From Talaromyces rugulosus (Eukaryota; Ascomycota; Eurotiomycetes; Eurotiales; Trichocomaceae): 64,000 nucleotides of DNA. How positions within the stretch are numbered: position 1 is the stretch's first letter; the number at the start of each line of letters is the position of its first letter. Under the pieces are notes generated by a model. The model saw nothing but the letters and a program-made list of their open reading frames with translations. It made no database searches and was not told where the DNA came from. Below are positions 47,341-58,362 of this stretch, piece by piece. A program made the translations under genes and the position numbers. The stretch lies in NCBI RefSeq assembly GCF_013368755.1, contig NC_049564.1, forward strand, positions 628,001 through 692,000. Reading direction: 5' to 3'.

Positions 47341-47784
47341 GGTGTAGAAGATGTGCACGAGCTTCAAACAAAGATAAATTATGAGGCCAAAGCTTCGTCA
47401 GTTCAATGAGAAGTGTTTGGGATGGGAATGGAAGCTCGACTGGAGGAAAGTTGACATAGCGTCAGGCGGCCAGATGTTGACGCGGTAATCTGATCGCTCT
47501 TGCCAAGCGCGCCTAGCACTAATGCGCAATAGCGTCACCAGAGCTCGCAAATCCCTCCGGAAACTCCGCCGGCCTTTTTCTGTCGCTTTCCTCAACACTT
47601 TCGAATTTTCTCTTGTCGCACGAGTAATTTCTTTGCGGCTGCTCTGGCAACTAGTAGTATCGTTTACAAATCAGCTACGTGATTTTCTCACGCACGTCCT
47701 CTGATATCGGCAGTTGATTCCGCCACGGATTCGTTTTCTATCGCGTCCTCTGGACACGTAGACATCCTATACTGGATATGAACA
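47341..47784. promoter_or_regulatory. Divergent promoter, proteasome alpha-2 / RING-CH gene
   Basis: 444 bp separate the two start codons. No perfect proteasome-associated Rpn4-type element (GGTGGCAAA) was spotted by eye. Both genes belong to ubiquitin-proteasome functions, so co-regulation is plausible. Confidence 0.4.
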
Positions 47785-48822
47785 ATGGCCTCGGCTGGAA
47801 GGGATACGCAGGCCTGGAGATGGCGAGATATTCTCCCCCAATCTCTGGCTGGCGCTTTTCCTGAAGATCCTCAGCCTCATACAGAACCCGATGATGCTAC
47901 TGGAAGTGCAACAAACAGCAGCCATGATCATCACTACCCTCCACGTACATGCCGTATTTGCTTGGAGACAGTTTACCCGACTTCAGAGCCTCCGTCCGAA
48001 CACTTGCCTAAGTTCCTCCAGTCCAAACCTCGCGTCCGTTATGTGTCTCCGGACCCGGAGTTTGGCCGATTATTGCGACCTTGCAAATGCAAAGGATCAT
48101 CTCTCTATGTCCATGAGGGTTGCTTACAGTCATGGCGACATGCCGATGCGCGGTACGGAGCCAGAAATTACTATCAATGCCCTACTTGCAGCTTTAAGTA
48201 TCGATTCGAAAGAGTAGTATGGTCTCGGTGGATTACTAGCACCATGACCCAGCTTCTCCTCACATCATCAATTTTGTTATTTACCATTTTTTTACTCGGT
48301 TTTGTTGCTGACCCTATTATAAATCTTTATCTTGACCCTCTGGATACCATTATTGGTGCTGAATACTGGGATTCGACTCAGATTGTGGACCTGCCAGATT
48401 TACACGACAGAGATTCTTGGGCGGACCATTTCTTCAAGGGCCTCGCCTCTTTAGGGGTGTTGTCCTTTGCCAAGGCTATTCTCGCAGTGTCTCCCTTTCG
48501 TTGGTGGCGTCTGGGTGGCCCAGGCTTTGGCAGCAGTCGCGGTCGAAGAACTGGTCGAGACCGAGTAGCTTCGGTTGGCTGGCTGGTCATCCTCGTAGGT
48601 GTCGGGACGTTTCTACTAGTATGTTGCTTTCCCCCTTTTTTTCCCCTATATAGTGTATGCTAACAATTCACATAGGCTGTATACAGAGGCGTACGGCACT
48701 GGGCCCGCAATACATTAGAAAAAGCCAGTGAACGTGTCTTGGATGTCCAAGGAGACGATGACGAGGCCGAGCACGCCGACCCTTCGCCTGAGACTTCCGA
48801 TCAAGATAAGAAAGAAGAATAA
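47785..48822 (+). CDS. RING-CH (MARCH-like) membrane E3 ubiquitin ligase
   Basis: Exons 47785-48618 and 48676-48822, intron 48619-48675, 326 residues. The N-terminal RING-CH finger has the C4HC3 order: Cys56, Cys59, Cys100, Cys102, His110, Cys113, Cys132, Cys135 (CRICLETV, RPCKCKGSSLYVHEGC, YYQCPTC), with a long loop between the first and second pairs. At least two hydrophobic segments follow (about 153-173 LLLTSSILLFTIFLLGFVAD and 266-285), and the spliced tail is acidic. Such proteins ubiquitinate membrane proteins in the endosome, ER or mitochondrial outer membrane; the location here is not known. All zinc ligands are present. Confidence 0.9.
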
Positions 48823-49593
48823 ATATTCAATTTCATGATAACCCCTCTTTTGTCTTTTGCACCTATATTCTACAAAGCCCATCTTCTGTCCCACTTTTTA
48901 CACTATACTCGCTCTACTTAAGTTGTCACGCTCCTATCAATGGCGTGCCGATTAGTCAATGTGCGAAGAACTACATCCTCCTTTGATAACTCTCGGCGAA
49001 TATTTCGATGAGTCAGGCATGTTATATGTTCTACTCGCTTCAAGTCGGATACTTGCCTTGGGGAAGGAGGGGCCGCGTGCTTTATTAACTAGGCAGTGTG
49101 TGACCTGTTGAATTGGTCTGCTATGGCCCATGCCTGATCGAGTTGCGGTATATCAATGTGCATATATACATTTGAAATGAAATATACGTCTTTGCTTTGG
49201 AAATCATTGCTTATCTCCAAATTGTAGTGGGTGAGTCTTTGCTCTTGGCTTACTACGACAAATATTTAAAGGTTTCACGATCAGAATATCCAGATTCCAT
49301 CTCTAAAATTGCAGTCTCAATCAAGTCTAGATATTAACCATTTGAGTATGTAGAAAATGATACAGAAGAAATAGTGAATTCAAGCATAGGGAATATATAA
49401 AATGCACCAATCATTATTATTTCTCAATCACATGTCGTGGTAGTACATATCAAGTTGACAACACGCTCAAACATTAGTAGAAAAGACGAGGAAATGTTTA
49501 GTGGCGGCTAAGTATTCTCAATAAATCCGACACATTCATTGATGAGGTCGGCTTTAAAAAAAAAAGAATTGGAAATGATCGCTAATATCTCGT
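48823..49593. other. Convergent 3' spacer
   Basis: AT-rich 3' flanks of the RING-CH gene and exo70. No gene seen. Confidence 0.5.
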
Positions 49594-51585
49594 TCAAGAC
49601 AACCCAGCGAGCTGTGTCGAAAAGGCCGCTTTGTCCCATTTGACGTATTTTCCTCTTCCCTTGTCAACCTCATGATAACGGTCCCAGAAACGGGTGTAGA
49701 GCGGCTCGAGCACAGCTTGAACTTCGCGACCCAATGCACCTCGCACCTCACGCTCCATGTAGAGTTGCTTGTGCTGGGTAACCAGACTTTCAAAGCCAGC
49801 GTTGAAAGATTTGAATTTTTCTTTAATCGCATCTTTGTCCTTGGAAGACAGTGCCTTGACTACCTGAGCTGAGTCGACTGGGCCACTGGACGTTGGACGG
49901 GGACCGCGAGACGTATATTGCACATCCAACAGATGCTGGGACGTTTCACGCCAGGCATCAATATAGGCAGATGTACCACGCTTGCGGAACGCGTCAATTC
50001 GTGAGATGCTATCAGGGCTAGAAAGATACCTCGACAATTCAGGGCTTGCGCGGATTGATCTATCCACAACGCAGAAGATATTGGAAATAAAGACTCCTAG
50101 AACTGCTTTGGAGCGATAAAAACTGCGGCCGCGACTCTCGAGTGAGCTAATCATAGCCTCGATCATGTCAAGAATAAAATGAGAAAGAAGAGTTTGACTG
50201 TCCGGACCTACGTCCAAAGGTGTTGTGTTGGTAGATGTAGACTTGGAACGCCAGTTTCCGTCACCAAGGGAGGTGAGAATAGATGTCAAAGGACCAGAGT
50301 ATCCTGTCAGTGTTGACAAGGAGCTCATCACCTCACTTATTAGAGGAACCGTCCCGCCATCTGGTGGCAGGACTGTAATCCCCGATGCCCTCTTTTTCGT
50401 CTCTTCCAAAAGTTCGGAAAGCGACGACTTTGCAGTTTCCCGGATGGGGCGAAGGGCTTCTATAAACAGACTTTTTAGCTCGCCCGTTTTCGAGTCGATT
50501 CGATATGACATTGCAGTTACGATCTCAATAACTTCAAACGCAAGGAAGCAATCCGTCAAGATGTTGGCTTTGATGTACTGGTTAAGCTCTCGCAAGGTCT
50601 TGGCAAATTCTGCCATAGAAGACCTGCACGTTGCTTGTAATGCCCGGCCTTGTTGATCGCCTGTGTAAATCTTGACGACAGTATCGTGTTCAACCACAAT
50701 GAATCCTTCCAAGGCGGATGAATAAACACCGATACCGTTGGTGCCCTGCTTGTACGGGCCATCTGCGGGGCGTCTTTTCGCAGTGCTGATGGAAGCAATG
50801 GCAAGATTCTGTAAACTCGACGTTATGTATGGTCCGCGAATTTCTGCATATATTGATATTGAAGGCTCCTCAGAACCTCCTCGCTGTGACGGCAAGTGCG
50901 TGGCGGCAGAAGTAATGGCGGCAGCGATCGGTGCGAGCTCCTCGATGGTTTCTTCAGGTATGGAAGGGAAAGGAAGTTCTTTGTATTCTAGTTAGTATTT
51001 CCCAACGTGTAAAGGGGTCCACGGCAGGTGCTCACGTTTCGTAAGGTAGTGTAGAGGCTCGATTTTATCGATATTCTGCCTTAACATCGATCGATATAAA
51101 TCCTGTAGTCTTTGACTCCCAGTGCTCAAAAGTGATGAGAATTCGGTCATTGCTTGCTGGTTGGACCTTAAATTGGTGGCGTTGAGATTCTGGAGAGCAT
51201 AGTCGATTCGTTTCAAGGCAGCAAGGTATTGCGCTAGTCCAGCACTCTGGGGTCTATAAGGCATTAGCAATGATTAATCCAGGTATCGGTATAGTACATA
51301 CCCAGCCCGAATAATGCCTTCCTCCCGGCCCTTCGCATCAAGCGGCTTCCGGAGCTTATCGATTGCTTCGATCACACGGTCGATATTGCTGTTGGTGATT
51401 TGTAGGGACTGCGTGTTGCTGTAGATGGGCCCAATTGCTTCCTTGACCACCTTGCCGCTTGTTTCCAAGCGATCCATCGATCCTTGGATCTTCTTGGTGA
51501 GCACCTTCAGCTTGTCGAGGTTGGCGTAGAGCACCTCCACCTCCGCGCTCTCCTCCGCATACGCGGTGTTTTTCGTGCCGGCCAT
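49594..51585 (-). CDS. exo70: Exocyst complex subunit Exo70
   Basis: Exons 51585-51302, 51253-51036 and 50987-49594 (introns 51301-51254 and 51035-50988, 48 nt each), 631 residues, the usual Exo70 size. The N-terminal coiled-coil region ([20 protein letters not shown]) is followed by helical CorEx repeats; junctions restore [20 protein letters not shown] and [19 protein letters not shown]. The C-terminal domain ends with [20 protein letters not shown] and [14 protein letters not shown], the conserved membrane-binding (PI(4,5)P2) end of the family. Exo70 tethers secretory vesicles to the plasma membrane at hyphal tips. Divergent from the phospholipase gene across 376 bp. Confidence 0.94.
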
Positions 51586-51961
51586 AGCTGCGGATGAGAA
51601 TGTAGGTAATTATAAAAGACAAGATCGAAGTCTCTCAGGACACATCTAGAAACGACATATGGGCGCAAGACCCACTGGCTGTGTCCCTGTATATGAGCCC
51701 CTGTGGGTGGTAAAGATGAAGACACCGGAAGGAACATGGACGCTGCGGGACGCCGACCGACAAATGAGAGCCGAGTAGATCTTCGCTGAGGCGCTAGTCC
51801 ACATCCGGCTAGCGCCAGATCTGGCCTACCCCAACAAACGATAACGTCATGGGTCGTCAGGGACAAGACAATCAACCTCCCTTGTGCATGCCAGTCGCAA
51901 AGACGCGGCTTAGGCAGCTAGCTACCTGTGCTACGTGTCGTCGCCCTATGCCATGCAATAG

Positions 51962-54517
51962 ATGACAATTGCTTACATAACAGGATCAATTCGTTCTCAC
52001 ACCCCGACAATGTACAGCGCAACACTGTCGCGCTTGCGCTGGACGGTCCCTCCGGCCTTTTTGGCTGCGTGGGGTGGTTGGGGTTCAACCCACGACCGCC
52101 TGCGCGCGGACGGCCCTGCGAGACAATGGGATCAGAAAAGTTCATTCTCGACATCTGAGCTGCTGCATGAAAGAAAAAAGAGCTCTGGCGACAGCCAATT
52201 GCCGCAACCCAATGCCCCCAAGGAGCAAACGGATCCTGGAAATGCGTGGGCGTCGTTTACGAAGCGATTCGGAGTGGCCAGAGAATCAGTCTCATCTGTG
52301 GAGTGGACCAATATTGGGGATAGTATCAAGAACTATATTGTGCCAGACTGGGCCCGCTTTCTCCCCGCTACAGTGCAAAAGCTTCAGCGAGAGTTGTCGA
52401 TGGCCCCAGGATCTCTCGCAGATGACATATGGCGGGATGCTCGCGACCCTGATGAGAACCCGGAAATCGCTTTTGAGGCCAGGGTCCGAGTTTCAGATGA
52501 GCTGTGCCCGGAAGAGCTTGCTTTCCGCAAGAAGCGTCAGACTCATGCCACCAAGGCATTGGCGAAATATCTAGACTTGAACGAGGACGAAATCCACCCG
52601 GACGACGTCCCGATAATTGCAATGTGTGGTTCTGGTGGTGGTCTTCGCGCGCTTGTTGCTGGGTCAGGTTCCTACCTCGCTACGCAGGAAGCTGGGCTCT
52701 GGGACTGTATCACATACACGGCTGGTGTGAGTGGCAGTTGCTGGCTGCAGACCCTATACAACTCATCGATATCTGGGCGCAACTTTCATAAGTTGGTAGA
52801 TCATTTGAAAAGTCGACTTGGGGTGCATATTGCATTCCCACCCCAAGCGCTCTACCTGCTCACAACAGCCCCAACCAACAAATACTTGCTGGGCGGCGTG
52901 GTGGAAAAGCTCAAGGCTGACCCAGACTCCGATTTTGGTCTTGTGGACGTTTATGGGTTGCTACTTGCCGCCCGACTACTTGTTCCACGCGGTGAACTTG
53001 ATCTTTCTGAACGAAACCTCAAATTATCCAACCAGAGAGACTATTTACAGGACGGAAACAGTCCACTCCCAATTTACACTGCCGTGCGCCATGAAATACC
53101 GATAATAGACCAAAATGATTTCAAAGGACACCGTGCTGCAGAAAATATGAAAGCTGCCGCGAAGCAAGAATCTTGGTTCCAATGGTTCGAGTTTACCCCC
53201 TACGAATTTTTCTGCGAAGAATTTGGCGCTGGAATCCCCATGTGGGCGGTTGGTCGTCACTTTACGGACGGTAAAAGTGCTCCAACGGATGAATATCCTG
53301 CACCAGAGCTTCGTGTTCCAGGATTAATGGGCATGTGGGGGAGTGCGTTTTGTGCCACCCTTGCGCATTATTACAAGGAGATCAGGCCCGTTGTGAAAGG
53401 CCTTGCAGGGTTTGGGGGGATTGACTCAATGATAGAAGAAAAGAATGACGAGTTGAGCAAGGTGCATCCTTTCGACCCTGCCTCCATACCGAATTACCTC
53501 CTGGGCATGAAGGATAAGCTTCCACCCTCGTGTCCAGAGTCTGCGTTGATATCCACAAATCTACAGCTGATGGACGCGGGAATGAGCAACAACCTTCCTA
53601 TCTACCCCTTGCTTCGACCTGGAAGAGACATCGATATCATTGTCGCTTTCGACGCCTCGGCCGACATCAAGCAGGAGAACTGGTTGTCCGTCGTAGACGG
53701 GTATGCCAAACAGCGAGGTGTGAAAGGCTGGCCGCTCGGCGCAGGGTGGCCGAAGGCGAGTACGGAGCCTGAAGAGACGGTTGAAAAGCTGCGAGAGGCA
53801 AGTCACATGGACGAATCCTCGTCCACGGAAAAGCTCGAAAAGGCTCAAAAAAGCGACCCGCATTACCCAAACCGAGAGGAGCCTCCTGTCGATACTCTTA
53901 TGACATCCCATTCGCAAAGTAATAACAAGGAAAAACCATCAACGCGGTCATTGGAAGACCTCACTTTCTGCAATGTGTGGTTAGGCACGAAACAAGAGAT
54001 GACCGCGAGAAAAGAGCCCCCTCCTTCGAAGAGGCTGTTCCACCCCAGTCACGGAGATCATGAAGAAGAAGAGTTTCATCTTATGCGGCCAGATGCTGGT
54101 ATCGCTGTTGTGTATTTCCCTTTATTGCCGAACCCATCGGCTCCAGATTATTCGACTCCTACTAGAGGCAAACCACAGTCTAAAGACGGCAAACCCAGCG
54201 TGTCACTGCCTGAACGCGAGGATGCCGACCCCGAGAAGCCACTAGCCCCGAAGCCAAGCTCTATCGACCCAGAAGTCGACGACTTTTTGTCAACCTGGAA
54301 CTTTGTCTACACTCCAGAGCAAATCGATTCGGTTGTCGGGCTCGCCAAGGCCAACTTCTCCCAAGGTGAAGCTCAACTCAAGCGTGTTGTGCGCGGTGTT
54401 TACGAGCGCCGCAAACGAGATCGTCTTCAGCGAGAGCGAGCCACAATAGAAAGCGCAGTGGATCGGAGAATAAGTGAGATTAAAAAGCAGCACGAAGGAT
54501 ACGCGCCAATATATTGA
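51962..54517 (+). CDS. plaA: Cytosolic phospholipase A2-like protein (PlaA type)
   Basis: A single exon, 851 residues. The catalytic cPLA2 domain shows the oxyanion glycine stretch MCGSGGGLRAL with Arg229, the nucleophile elbow TAGVSGSCW with Ser257, and the catalytic Asp in MDAGMSNNLPIYPLL (Asp538). It resembles Aspergillus PlaA, which hydrolyses phospholipids. The N-terminus from the second Met (52010; YSATLSRLRWTVPPAFLA) is basic and hydrophobic like a mitochondrial presequence, so the start at 51962 may be too early. The C-terminal third has disordered linkers and ends in a charged helix (VVRGVYERRKRDRLQRERA). Convergent with PTEN across a repeat-containing spacer. Confidence 0.9.
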   Translation: MTIAYITGSIRSHTPTMYSATLSRLRWTVPPAFLAAWGGWGSTHDRLRADGPARQWDQKSSFSTSELLHERKKSSGDSQLPQPNAPKEQTDPGNAWASFTKRFGVARESVSSVEWTNIGDSIKNYIVPDWARFLPATVQKLQRELSMAPGSLADDIWRDARDPDENPEIAFEARVRVSDELCPEELAFRKKRQTHATKALAKYLDLNEDEIHPDDVPIIAMCGSGGGLRALVAGSGSYLATQEAGLWDCITYTAGVSGSCWLQTLYNSSISGRNFHKLVDHLKSRLGVHIAFPPQALYLLTTAPTNKYLLGGVVEKLKADPDSDFGLVDVYGLLLAARLLVPRGELDLSERNLKLSNQRDYLQDGNSPLPIYTAVRHEIPIIDQNDFKGHRAAENMKAAAKQESWFQWFEFTPYEFFCEEFGAGIPMWAVGRHFTDGKSAPTDEYPAPELRVPGLMGMWGSAFCATLAHYYKEIRPVVKGLAGFGGIDSMIEEKNDELSKVHPFDPASIPNYLLGMKDKLPPSCPESALISTNLQLMDAGMSNNLPIYPLLRPGRDIDIIVAFDASADIKQENWLSVVDGYAKQRGVKGWPLGAGWPKASTEPEETVEKLREASHMDESSSTEKLEKAQKSDPHYPNREEPPVDTLMTSHSQSNNKEKPSTRSLEDLTFCNVWLGTKQEMTARKEPPPSKRLFHPSHGDHEEEEFHLMRPDAGIAVVYFPLLPNPSAPDYSTPTRGKPQSKDGKPSVSLPEREDADPEKPLAPKPSSIDPEVDDFLSTWNFVYTPEQIDSVVGLAKANFSQGEAQLKRVVRGVYERRKRDRLQRERATIESAVDRRISEIKKQHEGYAPIY

Positions 54518-54775
54518 CCGCTTTTCCAAAGTTATACCCATATGTCATTGTTGGCATTTCTTTTTCCCTTTTTGCTTTGTCTATGATGTTTGATATAACT
54601 AAGTATACAGTCCGGGGGATGTTTGTTTAGATGAAGGCTGTTTAATGGCCATTTATGTACAGTACTATAAATGTGTAATACCCATAGTATTGCCTATGCG
54701 TTTAGAAAAAGGAATTGATCCATATCTATACAGCGAAATTTATACTAAGTAGAAATTAACTACACATGTATAAAA

Positions 54776-54795
54776 CCGAGCTCGGCCGAGCTCGG
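54776..54795. repeat. Perfect 20-bp palindrome, CCGAGCTCGG twice
   Basis: Two adjacent copies of the self-complementary decamer CCGAGCTCGG form a perfect 20-bp palindrome in AT-rich surroundings, 259 bp beyond the plaA stop. Each half contains CCG N4 CGG. Confidence 0.9.
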
Positions 54796-55604
54796 AACAT
54801 CCTTTCCCAGATCAAGGAGAATTTGACACAGAGGCAACCAAAGTCCGTTTAGAAACCGATGAAGGGGTCGTTTAGAAATAACGTTGAACGATATCTGTAG
54901 CCTGTAGGCATAACGGTCGGCGAATTGGGCGGCGTCTAGAACACGCCTCTGGCGTCGAATGAGAAAGCCAAGAGAATTGTTGTGCCCACAAAAGAGATGG
55001 ATAGTTATTGTAATTGGTGTGGTATCTGAGTCATGTACAAAAATCATATGCAATGCCACTAGTAAGTACTCGTGATGATGCGGAGATTGTAAGAATGTTA
55101 ATATTTCAATGCTGATACATCACATTTACATTCATCCGGTGCTGTCAGCAACCCGAAGAGCACCTCTGTTAATAAATTGATAACGAGTTTATATTCTCAG
55201 GAGTTCAAAGAAACATCATTTGAAATCTCAATGCCAACTGGTTCATAAGGCTACAATAAAGTGCTCAGTCTATTAATTAATGTGTCTATTATATGTATAC
55301 ATGAGGTACTAAGGTTTCTCGTATAGCAAACAAAGAAATGTGATGTACCAATTAACAAAGCCCGCATTCAGGTCGCAAGTATCCAAGCACCAAATTTCAC
55401 CGATCTTGTCCGTAGAACATCCGATGAAATCGGCCGTCCGGGATCCTAGGTTGGTGTCGGTGATAAACGGCGTTGAGATGGAAATCTCCAGATGTCAGAC
55501 TGATCTTGCAAACCCTTACTGGTTGGATAGGAACATGAGCTTGCAAAGATAGACAAATACTGCTTTTACTTCCTGCTATTGATGTTTTAGTTGCTGAAAG
55601 CGAT

Positions 55605-55863
55605 ATCAATTGATCAGTTGATGTATCTAAATCATCTCAGGTCAACTAATGTACTTTCCATGTCAAATTACTAGACGTGGACAGGAAGAGCTCTATCAAA
55701 CTGATATCAAAACGCTAATATACATCAATTGATATGTAGCATGAGTTGTAGCGATAAATATAGGTTCAATTTATCTGTATATTCTAATCAAATTATTCAT
55801 AGATTATATCGTATTAATTTCATGCAACAAAGTGACAGGGTTTGTCAGCTTATATCAATTGAT
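55605..55863. repeat. Cluster of three ATCAATTGAT palindromes
   Basis: Exact copies at 55605-55614, 55724-55733 and 55854-55863. Four more exact copies lie at 13296, 19522, 23245 and 28751. All seven are intergenic. Most are flanked by T and A, giving TATCAATTGATA or near variants. Confidence 0.85.
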
Positions 55864-55937
55864 ATTTACCGTAAGTGGAAGCATAGATAGATAGGACATG
55901 TTTTATATACACCTTCACGCATCCACCCCGTCACAGC

Positions 55938-57962
55938 TTAGCTGTCCGATTTTCCTTTTCTATTTACATTTCCGTTCTCATAAAATGGCTTGACTCCCTC
56001 CATTTCACTATCACTATCCTCACCTTCCTTGAGGTCCTGCTTTTGTAGGGGTGAGCTTTCTGCCTCTTGGTTTGTAGCCTTTTGACTCTGACTCAAATCC
56101 TCGACACTGCTCGCCAAACTGACATCTTTGCTAGTATCGGTTTGCCGCCGTAGTCCTAGTTCTCTACCCAGATGGGAGACTTTGTTAACTGCAGAGGTAA
56201 TTGCTGATGCAGCGGCCACCGAGGCCTCGGTAGCTAATGTGTGACGGCTACCTTTGGTCCCTGTGGATTCATCGGAAACGATGTTTTGATGTCCGATTAT
56301 CTGTCGTGTAGAATCGTCTTGTCTCGTAATGTCACCGCTCGACAAAGGTGAGGTAGTTGGGTTGTCAACACTGTAATTTTCAATGTATTCCTGCTCGTCA
56401 CGAGACTCTCGAACGACATTATCGCCTCGCCAGTCAGCGGCATGTGATTCGTGTACGGGTTCCCCTGGTTTTGGTAGTGTCATGACCTGACCCGGTATTT
56501 CATGGATGTCTTGCGGCTCAGGCTGCTCGACTGGGCTTTCGCCTTCGAGTTGGGCTTTGGAGGGATAGCGCCAAACCACCTTGACACGCTCCAGTGCTCT
56601 GGCTCCTTTCCTTGACGTGCCCTTGATTCCATCGAGTTTATCCCACTCGCACTCGAAAATACCAGAATCATGCTCGTCGCCGCCCTCAAAGAAGGCGTTG
56701 AACCAAACGTGTGCAATCGACGTCACCATGGCCCAGCCGGTATACGCAGCCTTTGTGCGTCGCTCAAAATCGATATTGACGTCGGATGTGGGCAATATCA
56801 CAGGTTTGTCTGGGCGTAATATCGCAGCTGATAACTGCGCGGTGTCTTCTCTCAGATCCCCGGAGGATTCTGGAGATGTCACGGTCTCCGTTGCCAGTGC
56901 AGGCTGATATATGGACGAAGAGGATAATGACGATGCAGAAGTGACTTTCTTTCGAAGTGTTTCCTTGTCAGAACCTACTCGGGAATTGCTGTCGCTCTTG
57001 TTATTCCCCTCGTGGACAATGATGCGTTCCCGTCGTTTGAAAAGGTGGAAGCACTTGATTTTCCTCCCCTCATCCACGTAGCCCTCGACGGCTATTTTGA
57101 CACCGTCCCGAAGACCCCAGACATGGACCTCCAAGATCTCCACCGGACGCTCCACGTAGGTTTTGTTCATGCTATTCGTCCATGTGTTGACATATCGGAT
57201 CCATCGCAGTTGACTTGGTATACTGACTCCCTCGCCAAATCCTGACCTCATCCTGCGTTCCGTAAACCGTTTCAACGCATCTTCCATCGTCCAGCCTTCC
57301 TGGCTGATCAGATAACTGCATGACACTGTCCCGCTTCTACCCTTGCCGGCTTTGCAGTGAACAACAGCCACTTTCCTTTTCTCTTTCGAAGAGGATGTCG
57401 AAAGGGTAGAGCCATGATGTTGATGCTGTTTGTTCACATCGGACGTGCCCTCTTTCAGCCAATTGCGCATACTCGCCATCATGGCCGGGATGAGAGCGAA
57501 TGGAGGCGGATGATGGTCTGGAAATGGAAAGTGATGGATGCGTCCGTGGACTTCAGAGTCTGGATAGCCGGTTCCTTCGGCCCTGAATTCCCATATTGCC
57601 CAGTTCTCGCCATGTTTTTTGTCAAGAAAGCGCACCAGAGCGTCGGTTGGGTTTCGATATGCGCGCCTGGGATATGTAGACGACGGGCCGGATGTGACGA
57701 TGACTGTGGGCACGGATGCATAATGTGTTAGTGTTGTAGACTTGCAGGTAAACCGATTATTCTCGGACGAGGAAGTGTCTCACGAAAGTCAGTCGCGTAG
57801 CACAAGTCTAGACCAGTCTCGGGGTGCTGCAATCGCGGCCCAGCAACAATCTGGCGCAGTATCGACGCCTGAAAACATGGCAATATATGAGTCAGTTACT
57901 CGTTTTTTTTTATTGTGCAAGCGCAATACTGGTTGAAAAGAAACCCCAAAGGAACATACCAT
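55938..57962 (-). CDS. ptn1: PTEN-type phosphoinositide 3-phosphatase
   Basis: Exons 57962-57960 (start codon only), 57868-57784 and 57703-55938, 617 residues. The ATG is followed at once by a GTATGT donor; splicing yields MASILRQIVAGPR, the conserved fungal N-terminus, and then GLDLCYATDFLIVTSGPSST. The phosphatase domain has the PDHHPPPF loop (Asp92) and the P-loop HCKAGKGRSGT with Cys146 and Arg152, as in PTEN. A C2-like domain follows (IAHVWFNAFFEGG, FECEWDKLDGIKG), interrupted by a Ser-rich insertion, then a long acidic disordered tail. It should dephosphorylate PtdIns(3,4,5)P3 or related lipids at membranes. A second in-frame Met in exon 3 would delete the N-terminal basic segment. Confidence 0.93.
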
Positions 57963-58362
57963 AATGCGGGGACGTAAAGCCACCACGCTGATCACCAGTT
58001 ACACCGCTTTTACCAATTATGGGCGGCGTTGATTTAAGAAGAGTTAGAATGGGTAGTTGGGCAAATGTACATTCAAAAGGTGTGGTAATATTCCAAATTT
58101 CAATCGTTCTTTCAAGGGTAAACAAAGCAAGTAAAGGATGGATGGAGTAAGCTCGGACGAGGCGAAGCCATGAGCTTGTTGCGGGAATGACATCATGCCG
58201 CCTGTGGCACCAACTGTCTAGACCACATACCACTACATCATTGATCCTACATAGTAACAATCGACGGTCGATCAAGTAAATGTTGTCATGTCTATATTAT
58301 GTAAAAAATTTATTGTTTTGTTTTGTGCTATACGTAGTTTGGTTCCCCAACTCTTTTGTGTT
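57963..58362. other. PTEN promoter
   Basis: A 400 bp spacer between the PTEN start and the stop of the PPR-like gene. No additional gene seen. Confidence 0.5.

Larger units (their letters stand above)
54518..55937. other. Convergent spacer with palindromes
   Basis: 1.4 kb between the plaA and PTEN stops. AT-rich except for one GC-rich 20-bp palindrome near 54776. Minus-strand frame 54760-55059 has no supporting feature. Three ATCAATTGAT palindromes lie at 55605-55863. No gene supported. Confidence 0.5.

Noticed and set aside
54760..55059. 99-codon minus-strand open frame between plaA and PTEN
   Set aside because: No family resemblance, no splice-linked neighbour exons, lies over the palindrome and the convergent 3' regions.
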